This document shows positions 1 to 7,396 of a stretch of 16,788 nt of DNA, in pieces. The stretch comes from Oscillospiraceae bacterium (GTDB lineage Bacteria; Bacillota; Clostridia; Oscillospirales; Ruminococcaceae), in NCBI GenBank assembly GCA_020024155.1, contig JAHHUE010000034.1, positions 1 to 16,788 of the forward strand, given 5' to 3'. The notes under the pieces are model-generated. The model did no database searches. It saw only the letters and a list, made by a program, of their open reading frames with translations, and was not told the DNA's origin. How positions within the stretch are numbered: position 1 is the first letter of the stretch; the number at the start of each line of letters is the position of its first letter. Made by a program: the position numbers and the translations under genes.

Positions 1-841
1 TACCTTTCATAAATGGTTTTCCATATCCACGCAAGCAAAACATCAAAAGTTTTGGTAAAAAGCCAATAAACATAAACGGAAAATTAACTATAAACATTAA
101 CAATGGCTGATTTTTATAAAGCAACAAAGGTGTATTTTTACCACTTTGAATACTTTTAAAATCGTTATATCTGCCACCGGTTGTTGCACTGCATATATGA
201 TAACAAACAGCTTTTGGACAGAATATATTTTTATATCCGGCATTATTTCCACGCCAGCCAATGTCCACATCTTCGCCATAAGCAAAAAAGCTTACATCAA
301 AAAGGCCAATTTCGTCAAGAATACTTTTTCTGTATAATGCAGCACCACCACAAGCAGAAAAAATTCGTTGTTGTTTGTTATATCTGTCTTTTGAAAGCCC
401 GTCCCCTCTTTTGCAGGTCCAACCAAAAATAGGCACATAGTCGCCTGCGTCATCAGCAAGGTGACGGTTATAATGCTGAACCATAAGACTGCCAACTGAG
501 AATATTTTTTTATCACTGTCTGCCACATCAACAAGGTTTTGTAGCCAGTCAGGCTCTGCAAAAGCGTCATTATTAAAAAGCACTGCATATTCTGCATTTG
601 AATATTCTATCCCTTGATTTACAGCATAAGAAAATCCTGTATTATCTTTGTTTTCTATAATTACATAATTTTCAAAATCTTCGGCACATTTTCTGATAAT
701 ATCCATAGATTTGTCTTTTGAACCGTTATCTATAATTATAATTTCATATTCATCATTAAACTTCTGGTTTATACAACTTCTTATGCTGTCTTCCAACCAG
801 TTTTCACCGTTTAAATTTGGAATAATTATGCTTGCTTTCAT
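1..841 (-). CDS. Family 2 glycosyltransferase, partial (C-terminus beyond left edge)
   Basis: Reading the minus strand from an ATG at 841 gives an open frame of 280 codons running off the left edge. It begins MKASIIIPNLNGENWLEDSI, the usual GT-A start. The nucleotide-sugar motifs follow: DNGSKDKS near residue 40, FNNDA near 90 (the DxD equivalent) and GEDVDIGWR near 190. A hydrophobic stretch with several Phe/Leu/Pro lies close to the edge, so the protein probably sits at the inner membrane face. This pattern fits rhamnosyltransferase-like GT2 enzymes that add sugars to cell-surface polysaccharide. A GGGGGAA ribosome site precedes the ATG. The divergent flippase supports a surface-polysaccharide role. 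Donor and acceptor cannot be told from sequence. The family call is firm; the substrate is open. Confidence 0.9.
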   Translation of the reverse strand, partial: MKASIIIPNLNGENWLEDSIRSCINQKFNDEYEIIIIDNGSKDKSMDIIRKCAEDFENYVIIENKDNTGFSYAVNQGIEYSNAEYAVLFNNDAFAEPDWLQNLVDVADSDKKIFSVGSLMVQHYNRHLADDAGDYVPIFGWTCKRGDGLSKDRYNKQQRIFSACGGAALYRKSILDEIGLFDVSFFAYGEDVDIGWRGNNAGYKNIFCPKAVCYHICSATTGGRYNDFKSIQSGKNTPLLLYKNQPLLMFIVNFPFMFIGFLPKLLMFCLRGYGKPFMKG

Positions 842-883
842 ATATTTCCCCCATAGGCAGTATTATTTTACTTTATTTATACA

Positions 884-912
884 AATATATCATATAAGAT
901 ATATTGTTGCAA
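884..912 (-). promoter_or_regulatory. Promoter of the glycosyltransferase gene
   Basis: On the minus strand TTGCAA (912-907) and TATATT (889-884) are separated by exactly 17 bp, a sigma-A type promoter. It lies about 45 bp upstream of the glycosyltransferase ATG. Sequence match only; AT-rich DNA raises the chance of accidental matches. Confidence 0.5.
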
Positions 913-958
913 CCAATCATTATATTATAAAACATTTGTGTATTATTGATTATATAAA

Positions 959-987
959 TTGAAAAAACTCAGTTTTTATGATATATT
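959..987 (+). promoter_or_regulatory. Promoter of the flippase-trmB-apbE operon
   Basis: TTGAAA (959-964) and TATATT (982-987) are separated by 17 bp, placing the transcription start near 994 and leaving a leader of about 43 nt before the flippase ATG at 1037. No dyad or other operator stands out around it. Confidence 0.6.
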
Positions 988-1036
988 GTATTAGTTATAT
1001 TATGTAAAAAAATATAGAATTATAAAGGACAAGTTA

Positions 1037-2449
1037 ATGAACAGATATAAATTTCTGGCTTCAAACACTGTTTTATTTTTTATAAGTAGTTTCAGCAGCA
1101 AATTTTTGGTGTTTTTGCTTATGCCAATATACACTGCTGTTCTTACTCCGGCTGAAAACAGTGATGTCAGCCTGATGATGCAGACAGCCAATCTGCTTAT
1201 TCCTTTGGTAAGTCTTGGCATTTCAAACAGTATAATCCGTTTTGGGTTAGATGATAAATACTCCAAAAAAACGGTTTTAACAACTGGTGTTTTAACTCTT
1301 GGTGCAGGTTATCTTATACTGCTTTGTTTTTTTCCTTTGTTAAACAAATTTGATTTTATAAACAAATATATATGGTTTTTGTATCTCTATTTGCTTATGA
1401 GTTGTAGCCGTACACTTGTACAACAATTTGTAAGAGCAAAGATGTACACAAGGCTTTACGCTTTTGACGGCATTTTGGCAACAATAAACACCCTTATACT
1501 TGTTTGCTTATTTCTTTTAAAATTTAAAATGGGAGCAATTGGGTATATATGTGCAATTATCGGTGCTGATTTTTTAAGTGTTGTATTTTTAAGCATTATT
1601 TCATCAGTATACAGATATTTTGATTTATCCAGCCTTGATAAGAATGTTGCAAAAGAGATGCTCAGTTATTGTTTACCACTTATTCCGGCAAGCATATTCT
1701 GGTGGATAACGAATGTAAGTGACAGATATATGGTTGCTTATTTTGTTGGCGATTACGAAAACGGTATATATGATATAAGCTATAAACTTCCAAGTATTGT
1801 AAATCTGTTTGCAACAATCTTTACAGAGGCATGGCAAATTTCTGCTGTAAAAGAAAGTGGAGAAAAACACACAAAACGCTTTTTCACAAATGTTTTCAAA
1901 TCATACCAAAGTGTTATATTTATCGGTGGTGCAGGCATAATTCTTTTATGTAAACCACTTATTATGCTTTTGGCAGACACCTCATATTTTGAGGCTTGGA
2001 AATATGTTCCGGTGCTTATACTCTCCACAATATTCTCCTGCTTTGCAACATTCCTTTCAAGCATCTATATGGTTGAAAAGCGTGGTGGATTAAATCTTGT
2101 TACAATGATGGCAGGTGCTGCGGCAAACATTATATTAAACCTTGTTCTCATTCCAAAAATAGGCGCACAAGGTGCAGCAATTGCAACCTTTGCAAGCTAT
2201 GTTCTTGTATTTGCACTTCGTGCAATAAACACAAAGAAATTTATTGATATGAATATATCTGTATTTCAGATGATAGTAAATGTAGTTCTTATGAGTGGAA
2301 TGGGCTATATAATGATTAACAACATTAAACATTATGCAATTTATAGTGTAATAATCACAATGGTAATTATTGCATTTAATGCCGGTCCATTGATTAAATT
2401 TGCAAAACAACTTTTAAGAAGTTTAAAAAGAAAGAAAGGTAAAAACTAA
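1037..2449 (+). CDS. Wzx-like polysaccharide flippase (MATE/MOP superfamily)
   Basis: A 470-residue, highly hydrophobic protein with about a dozen predicted membrane helices and a basic tail (KQLLRSLKRKKGKN). The opening, with NTVLFFISSFSSKFLVFLLM and then MPIYTAVLTPAE, is typical of the polysaccharide-biosynthesis/O-antigen transporter family that flips lipid-linked saccharides across the membrane. The motif GAQGAAIATFASY near residue 380 is the usual late-helix signature of this family. An AAAGGA site lies 7 nt before the ATG. It is the first gene of an operon in which trmB begins 2 nt after its stop codon. The divergent glycosyltransferase suggests a shared surface-glycan pathway. A lipid II flippase or teichoic-type transporter role cannot be excluded. 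Confidence 0.88.
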   Translation: MNRYKFLASNTVLFFISSFSSKFLVFLLMPIYTAVLTPAENSDVSLMMQTANLLIPLVSLGISNSIIRFGLDDKYSKKTVLTTGVLTLGAGYLILLCFFPLLNKFDFINKYIWFLYLYLLMSCSRTLVQQFVRAKMYTRLYAFDGILATINTLILVCLFLLKFKMGAIGYICAIIGADFLSVVFLSIISSVYRYFDLSSLDKNVAKEMLSYCLPLIPASIFWWITNVSDRYMVAYFVGDYENGIYDISYKLPSIVNLFATIFTEAWQISAVKESGEKHTKRFFTNVFKSYQSVIFIGGAGIILLCKPLIMLLADTSYFEAWKYVPVLILSTIFSCFATFLSSIYMVEKRGGLNLVTMMAGAAANIILNLVLIPKIGAQGAAIATFASYVLVFALRAINTKKFIDMNISVFQMIVNVVLMSGMGYIMINNIKHYAIYSVIITMVIIAFNAGPLIKFAKQLLRSLKRKKGKN

Positions 2450-2451
2450 AT

Positions 2452-3114
2452 ATGAGAATGCGCAGAAAACCTTGGGCAAGACCAGAGCTTGATGCAAGTA
2501 GTATATATGTAAAAAATCCTTATGATTTTTACGGAAAATGGAAAACTGCATTTTTAAAAGAACAGCCTATGCACTTGGAACTTGGCTGTGGCAGAGGTGG
2601 TTTTATCTCCAAAAAGGCTGTTAGAAATCCTGATATAAATTATCTGGCTTTTGATATAAAAAGTGAAATGCTTGCTTATACAAACAGAAATATTCAAAAT
2701 GAGTATATGCTTGCAAACCGTGTTACAGACAATATTCGTCTTACTGCTTTTGACATTGAGAGAATTGCCCTTGTTATAAGTGAAGAAGATTGTTTTGAAA
2801 GAATTTATATAAATTTTTGCAATCCATGGCCAAAAGACCGTCATAAAAAACGCCGTCTTACACATACAAGACAGCTTGAAAATTATAAAAAGTTTCTCAA
2901 AAACGGTGGAGAAATCTATTTTAAAACAGATGACGATGAACTTTTTGAAGAAAGCCTTGATTATTTTAAAGAAGCAGGCTTTGAAATTAAGTTTATTACT
3001 TATGATATGACACAAAACAGTTTGCCCGATAATATCATCACTGAACATGAACAGATGTTTATGAATGACGGCATAAAAATCAAAGGGCTTATAGCTACTT
3101 ATCAGGAGGGATAA
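2452..3114 (+). CDS. trmB: tRNA (guanine-N7-)-methyltransferase
   Basis: This 220-residue protein is the standard single-domain bacterial TrmB, which uses S-adenosylmethionine to make m7G46 in the variable loop of tRNA. The start MRMRRKPWARPEL is family-typical. LELGCGRGGF (residues 42-51) is the SAM-binding loop and AFDIK (66-70) follows motif II. NFCNPWPKDRHKKRRLTH (121-138) is the diagnostic substrate and catalytic segment. FKTDD (157-161) and TEHE (197-200) complete the family signatures. The ribosome site (AAAGG) lies within the end of the flippase gene, and the following apbE starts 1 nt after the stop, so the genes are translated from one message. Nothing looks damaged. Confidence 0.97.
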   Translation: MRMRRKPWARPELDASSIYVKNPYDFYGKWKTAFLKEQPMHLELGCGRGGFISKKAVRNPDINYLAFDIKSEMLAYTNRNIQNEYMLANRVTDNIRLTAFDIERIALVISEEDCFERIYINFCNPWPKDRHKKRRLTHTRQLENYKKFLKNGGEIYFKTDDDELFEESLDYFKEAGFEIKFITYDMTQNSLPDNIITEHEQMFMNDGIKIKGLIATYQEG

Positions 3115-3115
3115 T

Positions 3116-4201
3116 ATGAAAAAAATATTATCATTATTTCTTTGCACAATCTTATCATTATCAATGCTTACAGCTTGTAAAGCACAAAAGACACAGGAAA
3201 AATTTACCGGCACAATATGGGATAGTTTTGATACAATAATTTCTATTGTATCTTTCCAAGACTCTCAGGAAGATTTTGATAAGTTTATGGATTTTGCAAA
3301 CAGTGAATACGCTCGTCTTGATAAACTTTATGATATTTATAACAATTATCCAAACCTTAACAATGCAAAAACTATCAATGACAACGCAGGTATTCAGCCG
3401 GTAAAAGTTGAAGAAGATTTATTTAATCTTATAAAATTCAGTGTAGACACTTACAGCAAAACAAAAGGTAAAGTAAATATCGGTATGGGCAGTGTGCTTA
3501 AAATCTGGCACGATGTTCGTGAAAATTCTGAATTTGAAGAACCTGTTTTGCCAACTATGGAAGAACTTGAAAAAGCAAACCAGCACACATCAATAGACAA
3601 TATTGTTTTAGATGAAGAAAATATGACTGTCTACATCACAGACCCAAAGGCAAGCATTGACCTTGGTTCTATTGCAAAAGGTTATGCAACAGAACTTATT
3701 GCTGACAAGCTTGCACAAATGACAGATAACTTTATTATTTCAGCAGGTGGAAATGTAAAAACACACGGTGCACCAAAAGATGGCAGAACTCGTTGGGGTG
3801 TTGGTATTCAAAATCCGGCTGTTAATGAAAATTTTGAAATGATTGGGGGCAACATTGACCTTGCGTATGTTGCTCAAGAGAAAAGTGTTGTTTGCTCCGG
3901 TGGTTATCAAAGATTTTTTGTAGTTGACGGACAAAGATATCATCACTTAATTGACCCTGTAACTCTTTTTCCTTTAAATTATTATCAGGGTGTAGCAATT
4001 CTTTGTGAGGATTCCGGTATGGCTGACGCATTATCAACAGCTATATTTATGATGGAAGCTGACGAGGCAATTGAATTTATAAACAGTATTCCGGATGTTG
4101 AATGTATGTTAATTTTGCAAGATGGAACACAACAACTTACAAAAGGCTTTGAACCATATCTTCAAAGCTATGGCATAACAAGTAAAACACCATTAGAGTA
4201 A
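3116..4201 (+). CDS. apbE: FAD:protein FMN transferase, lipoprotein
   Basis: A 361-residue ApbE-family enzyme, which attaches FMN from FAD to a Ser/Thr of partner proteins outside the cytoplasmic membrane. A lipobox LTAC ends at Cys21, so the mature protein is membrane-anchored on the outside. Family motifs in order: GSIAKGYATELIADKL (184-199), SAGGNVKTHG (209-218), RTRWGVGIQNP (224-234), HHLIDP (276-281) and the Mg-binding DSGMADALSTA (299-309, Asp304). A very strong AGGAGGG site inside the trmB 3' end sets the start. Unlike many apbE genes it is not next to rnf or nqr genes. A likely client in this window is the FMN-bind lipoprotein at 9885-11819. That link is inferred from the known ApbE-FMN-bind partnership. 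Confidence 0.95.
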   Translation: MKKILSLFLCTILSLSMLTACKAQKTQEKFTGTIWDSFDTIISIVSFQDSQEDFDKFMDFANSEYARLDKLYDIYNNYPNLNNAKTINDNAGIQPVKVEEDLFNLIKFSVDTYSKTKGKVNIGMGSVLKIWHDVRENSEFEEPVLPTMEELEKANQHTSIDNIVLDEENMTVYITDPKASIDLGSIAKGYATELIADKLAQMTDNFIISAGGNVKTHGAPKDGRTRWGVGIQNPAVNENFEMIGGNIDLAYVAQEKSVVCSGGYQRFFVVDGQRYHHLIDPVTLFPLNYYQGVAILCEDSGMADALSTAIFMMEADEAIEFINSIPDVECMLILQDGTQQLTKGFEPYLQSYGITSKTPLE

Positions 4202-4217
4202 AAAGGAGTTAAAAATT

Positions 4218-4820
4218 ATGGGTAATTTTTTATTAGTAATAGGTTTTGGCGTTGCTGCTGTTGCTTTCTGTATTTTTTCAGGAGTTGTTGACATCAGCCA
4301 GTTTGTAAAAATCAAAGAAAAACCGGAAAAGCTTGCAGCATCTCTTATAAAAGCTTTAAACCGTTTTGGCACAATGAAAAGCTATGATGTTCTTGGCAAA
4401 ACAACTCTTAAATTTGGAGAAGAAACATTTACATTTGACGCAATTCTTCTTGGTTATTTTGGCACAATTGCAGTTAAAGCAGACTATCACTCAGGTGATA
4501 TATATGGTCAGACAAATGACGAAACTTGGACTTGTGTTTCTGATGGAGAAAAAACATATTTTCCAAACCCTATAAAATCAACAAACGGTACAATGCGTTT
4601 CTTTAAAGAAATTTATAAAGCAGAAAAAGTAAAAAGTGGCAATGTGGACAGTGTTGTTATCTTTGCATCTAAAAAAGCAAATCTTTTCACCGGCAAAAAC
4701 AGCCCTGTAATTTCTATTTCTAACATCAACCAAAAGCTTGGTATTACAAAATACATAACAGATAACGGTGCTGATATTGAAGCTATGAAAAAAGCTCTCC
4801 AAAAATATACAGTAAAATAA
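4218..4820 (+). CDS. Membrane-anchored NERD-like domain protein with altered putative active site
   Basis: A 200-residue protein with one N-terminal membrane helix (residues 3-24) and a cytoplasmic or surface domain that I read as NERD-like (nuclease-related domain). The matching features are the hydrophobic-Asp strand FTFDAILL (71-78), FGTIAVKADYHSGDIYG (81-97), the W104 region, YFPNPIKS (114-121) and the strand DSVVIFA (144-150). In canonical NERD domains the second strand carries E-x-K (as in IETKNYSG). Here the aligned residues are K87-x-D89, so nuclease activity is doubtful. Asp74 is retained. It is the last gene of the operon, with a GGAG site and a 16-nt gap after apbE, and a terminator follows. 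The family call comes from memory of the domain pattern. Confidence 0.6.
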   Translation: MGNFLLVIGFGVAAVAFCIFSGVVDISQFVKIKEKPEKLAASLIKALNRFGTMKSYDVLGKTTLKFGEETFTFDAILLGYFGTIAVKADYHSGDIYGQTNDETWTCVSDGEKTYFPNPIKSTNGTMRFFKEIYKAEKVKSGNVDSVVIFASKKANLFTGKNSPVISISNINQKLGITKYITDNGADIEAMKKALQKYTVK

Positions 4821-4841
4821 ATTTAATATTATAACTATTGC

Positions 4842-4876
4842 AGACGGCTGTTTATACGCAGTCGTCTTTTTGTTTT
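4842..4876 (+). terminator. Rho-independent terminator of the flippase-trmB-apbE-NERD operon
   Basis: AGACGGCTG (4842-4850) pairs with CAGTCGTCT (4859-4867) with one G-U pair and an 8-nt loop, followed by TTTTGTTTT. It lies 21 bp after the last stop codon of the operon. Confidence 0.88.
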
Positions 4877-4974
4877 GTTAAATAAGCCGTTTTAAAATAT
4901 AAATATTACAGGGTTTTATACTGCCTCGTGTTAATGAACACACTAAAATTTAAAGCTTAAATATTTTTCAAAAT

Positions 4975-5442
4975 ATGTATACTTATTTTTTTAATACAGC
5001 ACAATTTATGATTTTGTCATTGATATTTGCAGCACTTTTGATTGCAATAGCATTTAAGCTCACCCCTAAAAATATGCGTAAAACAGATGGGTTCTCTATG
5101 CTTTCATTAACCTCCTTTATTGTTTTATCAGTTGTAATAAATTACGGTGCAAACTTGGCAATTTCTGGCGATACTGAGCATTATCCGGCTGTGGTGGTGG
5201 AACGCACAGAACTGGCTGCTGAAAATGAAAATGAAAAACGAACAGTTACACTTGTTTTGGATGACGGAACCACAAAAAGAATAAATATAACTAAGCAAGT
5301 GTATGATTTAGAAAAATACGGTGTTAAATTTGTAGTTTGTCAACAAAAGAATTTTCTCGGGATTCGTATGGTTCGTCTGCATCTTCCTGATGGAACTACC
5401 CTTTCTTCTGTCTTAAACGAACAACTATATCGTAATGAATAA
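4975..5442 (+). CDS. Unknown small membrane protein with two N-terminal helices
   Basis: I do not recognise this 155-residue protein. It has two membrane helices (about 9-28 and 42-62) and a soluble C-terminal half of alternating strands, with two similar turns (LDDGTT at about 94 and LPDGTT near 138). That suggests a small beta-rich domain outside the membrane, perhaps oligonucleotide-fold or NfeD-like, but this is a guess. The start ATG lacks a good ribosome site; an in-frame stop at 4951 limits any upstream extension to a few codons. A TATACT box at 4917-4922 could be its -10, without a convincing -35. It stands alone between two terminators and converges with the pentapeptide-repeat gene. 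Confidence 0.7.
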   Translation: MYTYFFNTAQFMILSLIFAALLIAIAFKLTPKNMRKTDGFSMLSLTSFIVLSVVINYGANLAISGDTEHYPAVVVERTELAAENENEKRTVTLVLDDGTTKRINITKQVYDLEKYGVKFVVCQQKNFLGIRMVRLHLPDGTTLSSVLNEQLYRNE

Positions 5443-5456
5443 TATCCTATAAAACT

Positions 5457-5492
5457 AAAAAAGAGCATATCAAATACGATATACTCTTTTTA
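5457..5492. terminator. Bidirectional terminator between converging genes
   Basis: AAAGAGCATATC (5460-5471) pairs with GATATACTCTTT (5478-5489) with one mismatch and a 6-nt loop. An A-run lies on the left and a T-run on the right, so it can stop both the membrane-protein gene (plus) and the pentapeptide gene (minus). Confidence 0.8.
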
Positions 5493-5503
5493 TATAATTT
5501 TAT

Positions 5504-6103
5504 TTAATAAAAACACTTTGCACCAAGGCTGTTTGCAATAACAACAGCCATATTCAAATCTATTTGTGCATTTTTTAAATTAACTGTCTGAATATCAATT
5601 CCATTGAAAGTGTTGTCCCTTATATCTGAATTTGAAAAATTTGAACTTGATAAAATACAATCGGAAAAATTACAGTTTCTCAATTTGCTTTTTTGGAAAT
5701 TAACAAATCTCATATCTGCAAAGGAAAAGTCCACATCATTCATTTCTCTTTTTGAAAAATCAGCATAGCTTAAACCAGTGTAAGTCCAGTTTCCGCCTTT
5801 TATCACTACTGTAACAAATTCACAGTCAGAAAAATATGTTCCGGTCATTTTGCACCAGTTAAATTCGCTTGTAAATAAATCGCAAAATCTAACTTTGCAG
5901 TTTAAAAATGCACATTTATTATATATCGCACCGTTCATTTTAACACCATAAAAACTGCATTTTTCAAATGTGCAGTTTGTAAATTCTCCATTTGCAAAAT
6001 CACAACTTTTAAAATTGCAATTTTGGAAAGTTATATTATTAAGAGCAATATCCTGCCAGTCAGTGCCTTCAAAATTCTTGTTTTTGTATATCTTTTCTGT
6101 CAA
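5504..6103 (-). CDS. Qnr/McbG-like pentapeptide-repeat protein, TTG start
   Basis: A 199-residue protein built almost wholly of pentapeptide repeats with central F or L (e.g. FQNCN FKSCD FANGE FTNCT FEKCS), which fold as a right-handed quadrilateral beta-helix. Two stretches resemble the quinolone-resistance protein Qnr: LSYADFSK at 111-118 (Qnr LSYANFSK), preceded by a repeat-breaking segment VVIKGGNWTYTG where Qnr has loop B, and a final GIDIQTVNLKN coil followed by the helix DLNMAVVIANSLGA, like the Qnr C-terminal dimerisation helix. Qnr and McbG mimic DNA and shield gyrase; a similar role is inferred. The start is TTG at 6103, supported by GGGGAG 9 nt upstream; the nearby ATG at 6120 is out of frame and stops at once. 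A hairpin sits just upstream. Confidence 0.82.
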   Translation of the reverse strand: MTEKIYKNKNFEGTDWQDIALNNITFQNCNFKSCDFANGEFTNCTFEKCSFYGVKMNGAIYNKCAFLNCKVRFCDLFTSEFNWCKMTGTYFSDCEFVTVVIKGGNWTYTGLSYADFSKREMNDVDFSFADMRFVNFQKSKLRNCNFSDCILSSSNFSNSDIRDNTFNGIDIQTVNLKNAQIDLNMAVVIANSLGAKCFY

Positions 6104-6121
6104 AAAAACACGCTCCCCATA

Positions 6122-6156
6122 AAAAAGATGTCTTATGTATAATAAGACATCTTTTT
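6122..6156 (-). terminator. Terminator-like hairpin after the M24 gene, in the leader of the pentapeptide gene
   Basis: Two 15-nt arms (6122-6136 and 6142-6156) pair perfectly around a 5-nt loop, with a T-run on the minus strand. It lies 6 nt past the M24 stop codon and its 3' foot is only 5 nt before the GGGGAG site of the pentapeptide gene. It can end M24 transcription, and any message for the downstream gene that starts upstream must read through it, so it may act as an attenuator. Confidence 0.82.
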
Positions 6157-6162
6157 AAATTA

Positions 6163-7251
6163 TTAAAGTATAATCAAATCTTTTGGCGCACGAGTTATAT
6201 TTTCGGTATATTTTTCGCCTATGTAATATAAATCTCCTATGCGAACACCAAACTTGCCTTTCAAGTAAATACCAGGTTCCATTGCAATAACATTGCCAAC
6301 GCCCAAAGTATCAACTGATGATGGAGAAATTGAAGGTTGTTCATTATAATTTAAGCCAATACCATGGGCTGATGCATGACAGAAATAATCACCATAACCC
6401 ATTTGTTCTATATATCCCCTTATTTCTTCATCGGCAGTTTTGCCTGCAATGCCACTTTTAATATATTTTGCACCAAGCATATTTGCATTTTTTACAACTG
6501 TATACACTTTTTCAAATTCTTCGCTTGGTTTGCCAACGCAAATTGTGCGTGACATACTGCTTTTATATCCATTATAAGTTGCACCAAAGTCAAGCAAAAT
6601 AGGGTCACCCACTTCAATAATCTTATCTGTTGCTCTGCCGTGCACCATACTGGAATTTGCTCCGGATACGCAACAGATATGAAATTTATCCAAATCTGAA
6701 CCATTTTCCAAAAGTCTTTGAACAATTTTTGCCTCAACTTGTTTTTCTGTCATTCCAGGCTTAATATATTCAAGAATTTCGTCAAAAGTTTTTTCACTTA
6801 TGCGTTGTGCCGTTTTAATATTTTCAATTTCTCTAAGGTCTTTGTTAGCCCTTATTTTAGCAAGCTGAGTTTTAAGCGGCATAACTTTTGCATACATTGC
6901 TCTTTCAAAGTCAAGATATTCTTCGTGGCTTATAGCATCACTTTCTATAAGCATAGTTGAAATTTTATCAGACTGAACAATATCGTTCATAACATCCATA
7001 TAGTTATTTTTATTAAGCACAACTTTTATAATAAAGCCTTGCCAAGCAAGTTCTTTGCGTGCAACTTCCTCATATCTTTCATCAACAATAACATAGCAGT
7101 TGCCCATTTTTGTAACAACAACCAACCCTGCACTTGTTGCAAGGTCTGTTAAATAACGACGATTTTCAAAGCTTTTTACAACACATGCGTCTGTTCTTGT
7201 AAGTTCCAGCATTTGTCTAACTCTGTCAGCACGCGTTCTAAGTGAAAACAT
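6163..7251 (-). CDS. M24 (Xaa-Pro peptidase-like) protein with lost metal ligands
   Basis: Starting at the ATG at 7251 (MFSLRTRADR), which has a GGGGGAA site, gives 362 residues; the frame extends 19 codons further upstream without a ribosome site. Residues 1-130 match the creatinase N-terminal domain and 138-362 the pita-bread fold, closest in layout to YqhT/PepQ-type Xaa-Pro dipeptidases, including the closing KDLIIL. Of the five usual metal ligands Asp221 (LLDFGA), His296 (AHGIGL) and Glu325 (MEPGIY) remain. The second Asp is Ser232 (SSMSRT instead of SDITRT) and the last Glu is Gly339 (VRIGD instead of VRIED). The catalytic His of the HE motif is Asn303 (YNEQP). It is therefore unlikely to be a metallopeptidase. 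Creatinase is a known metal-free relative. It is cytoplasmic, with no signal peptide. Confidence 0.85.
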   Translation of the reverse strand: MFSLRTRADRVRQMLELTRTDACVVKSFENRRYLTDLATSAGLVVVTKMGNCYVIVDERYEEVARKELAWQGFIIKVVLNKNNYMDVMNDIVQSDKISTMLIESDAISHEEYLDFERAMYAKVMPLKTQLAKIRANKDLREIENIKTAQRISEKTFDEILEYIKPGMTEKQVEAKIVQRLLENGSDLDKFHICCVSGANSSMVHGRATDKIIEVGDPILLDFGATYNGYKSSMSRTICVGKPSEEFEKVYTVVKNANMLGAKYIKSGIAGKTADEEIRGYIEQMGYGDYFCHASAHGIGLNYNEQPSISPSSVDTLGVGNVIAMEPGIYLKGKFGVRIGDLYYIGEKYTENITRAPKDLIIL

Positions 7252-7299
7252 TTTAATTTCCCCCGTTTTAATAAACTTTATTTCATAAAAATATATTGA

Positions 7300-7327
7300 T
7301 TTACACAAAAATCAAGTATAATATAAT
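7300..7327 (+). promoter_or_regulatory. Promoter of the acetyltransferase-proC pair
   Basis: TTTACA (7300-7305) and a perfect TATAAT (7322-7327) are 16 bp apart. The -10 box is the centre of an inverted repeat, AGTATAA (7315-7321) and TTATACT (7328-7334). A second inverted repeat, TTGATTT (7296-7302) and AAATCAA (7309-7315), covers the -35. These dyads may bind a regulator or may be chance in AT-rich DNA. The divergent M24 gene begins at 7251. Confidence 0.5.
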
Positions 7328-7396
7328 TTATACTATCTTTTTTAGCATAATACTTTTTAACTAAATTTGCAAGATAATTTTAACGAAAGGATTTAT

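Noticed and set aside
2554..3213. 219-residue open frame on the minus strand opposite trmB
   Set aside because: It is antisense to a fully convincing trmB, is rich in Phe, Ile and Lys as expected from complementing AT-rich coding DNA, and has no family motif.
4928..4941. Rex-type operator (GTGTT-AATG-AACAC)
   Set aside because: The arms are only 5 bp and do not match TTGTTAA-N4-TTAACAA; treated as chance.
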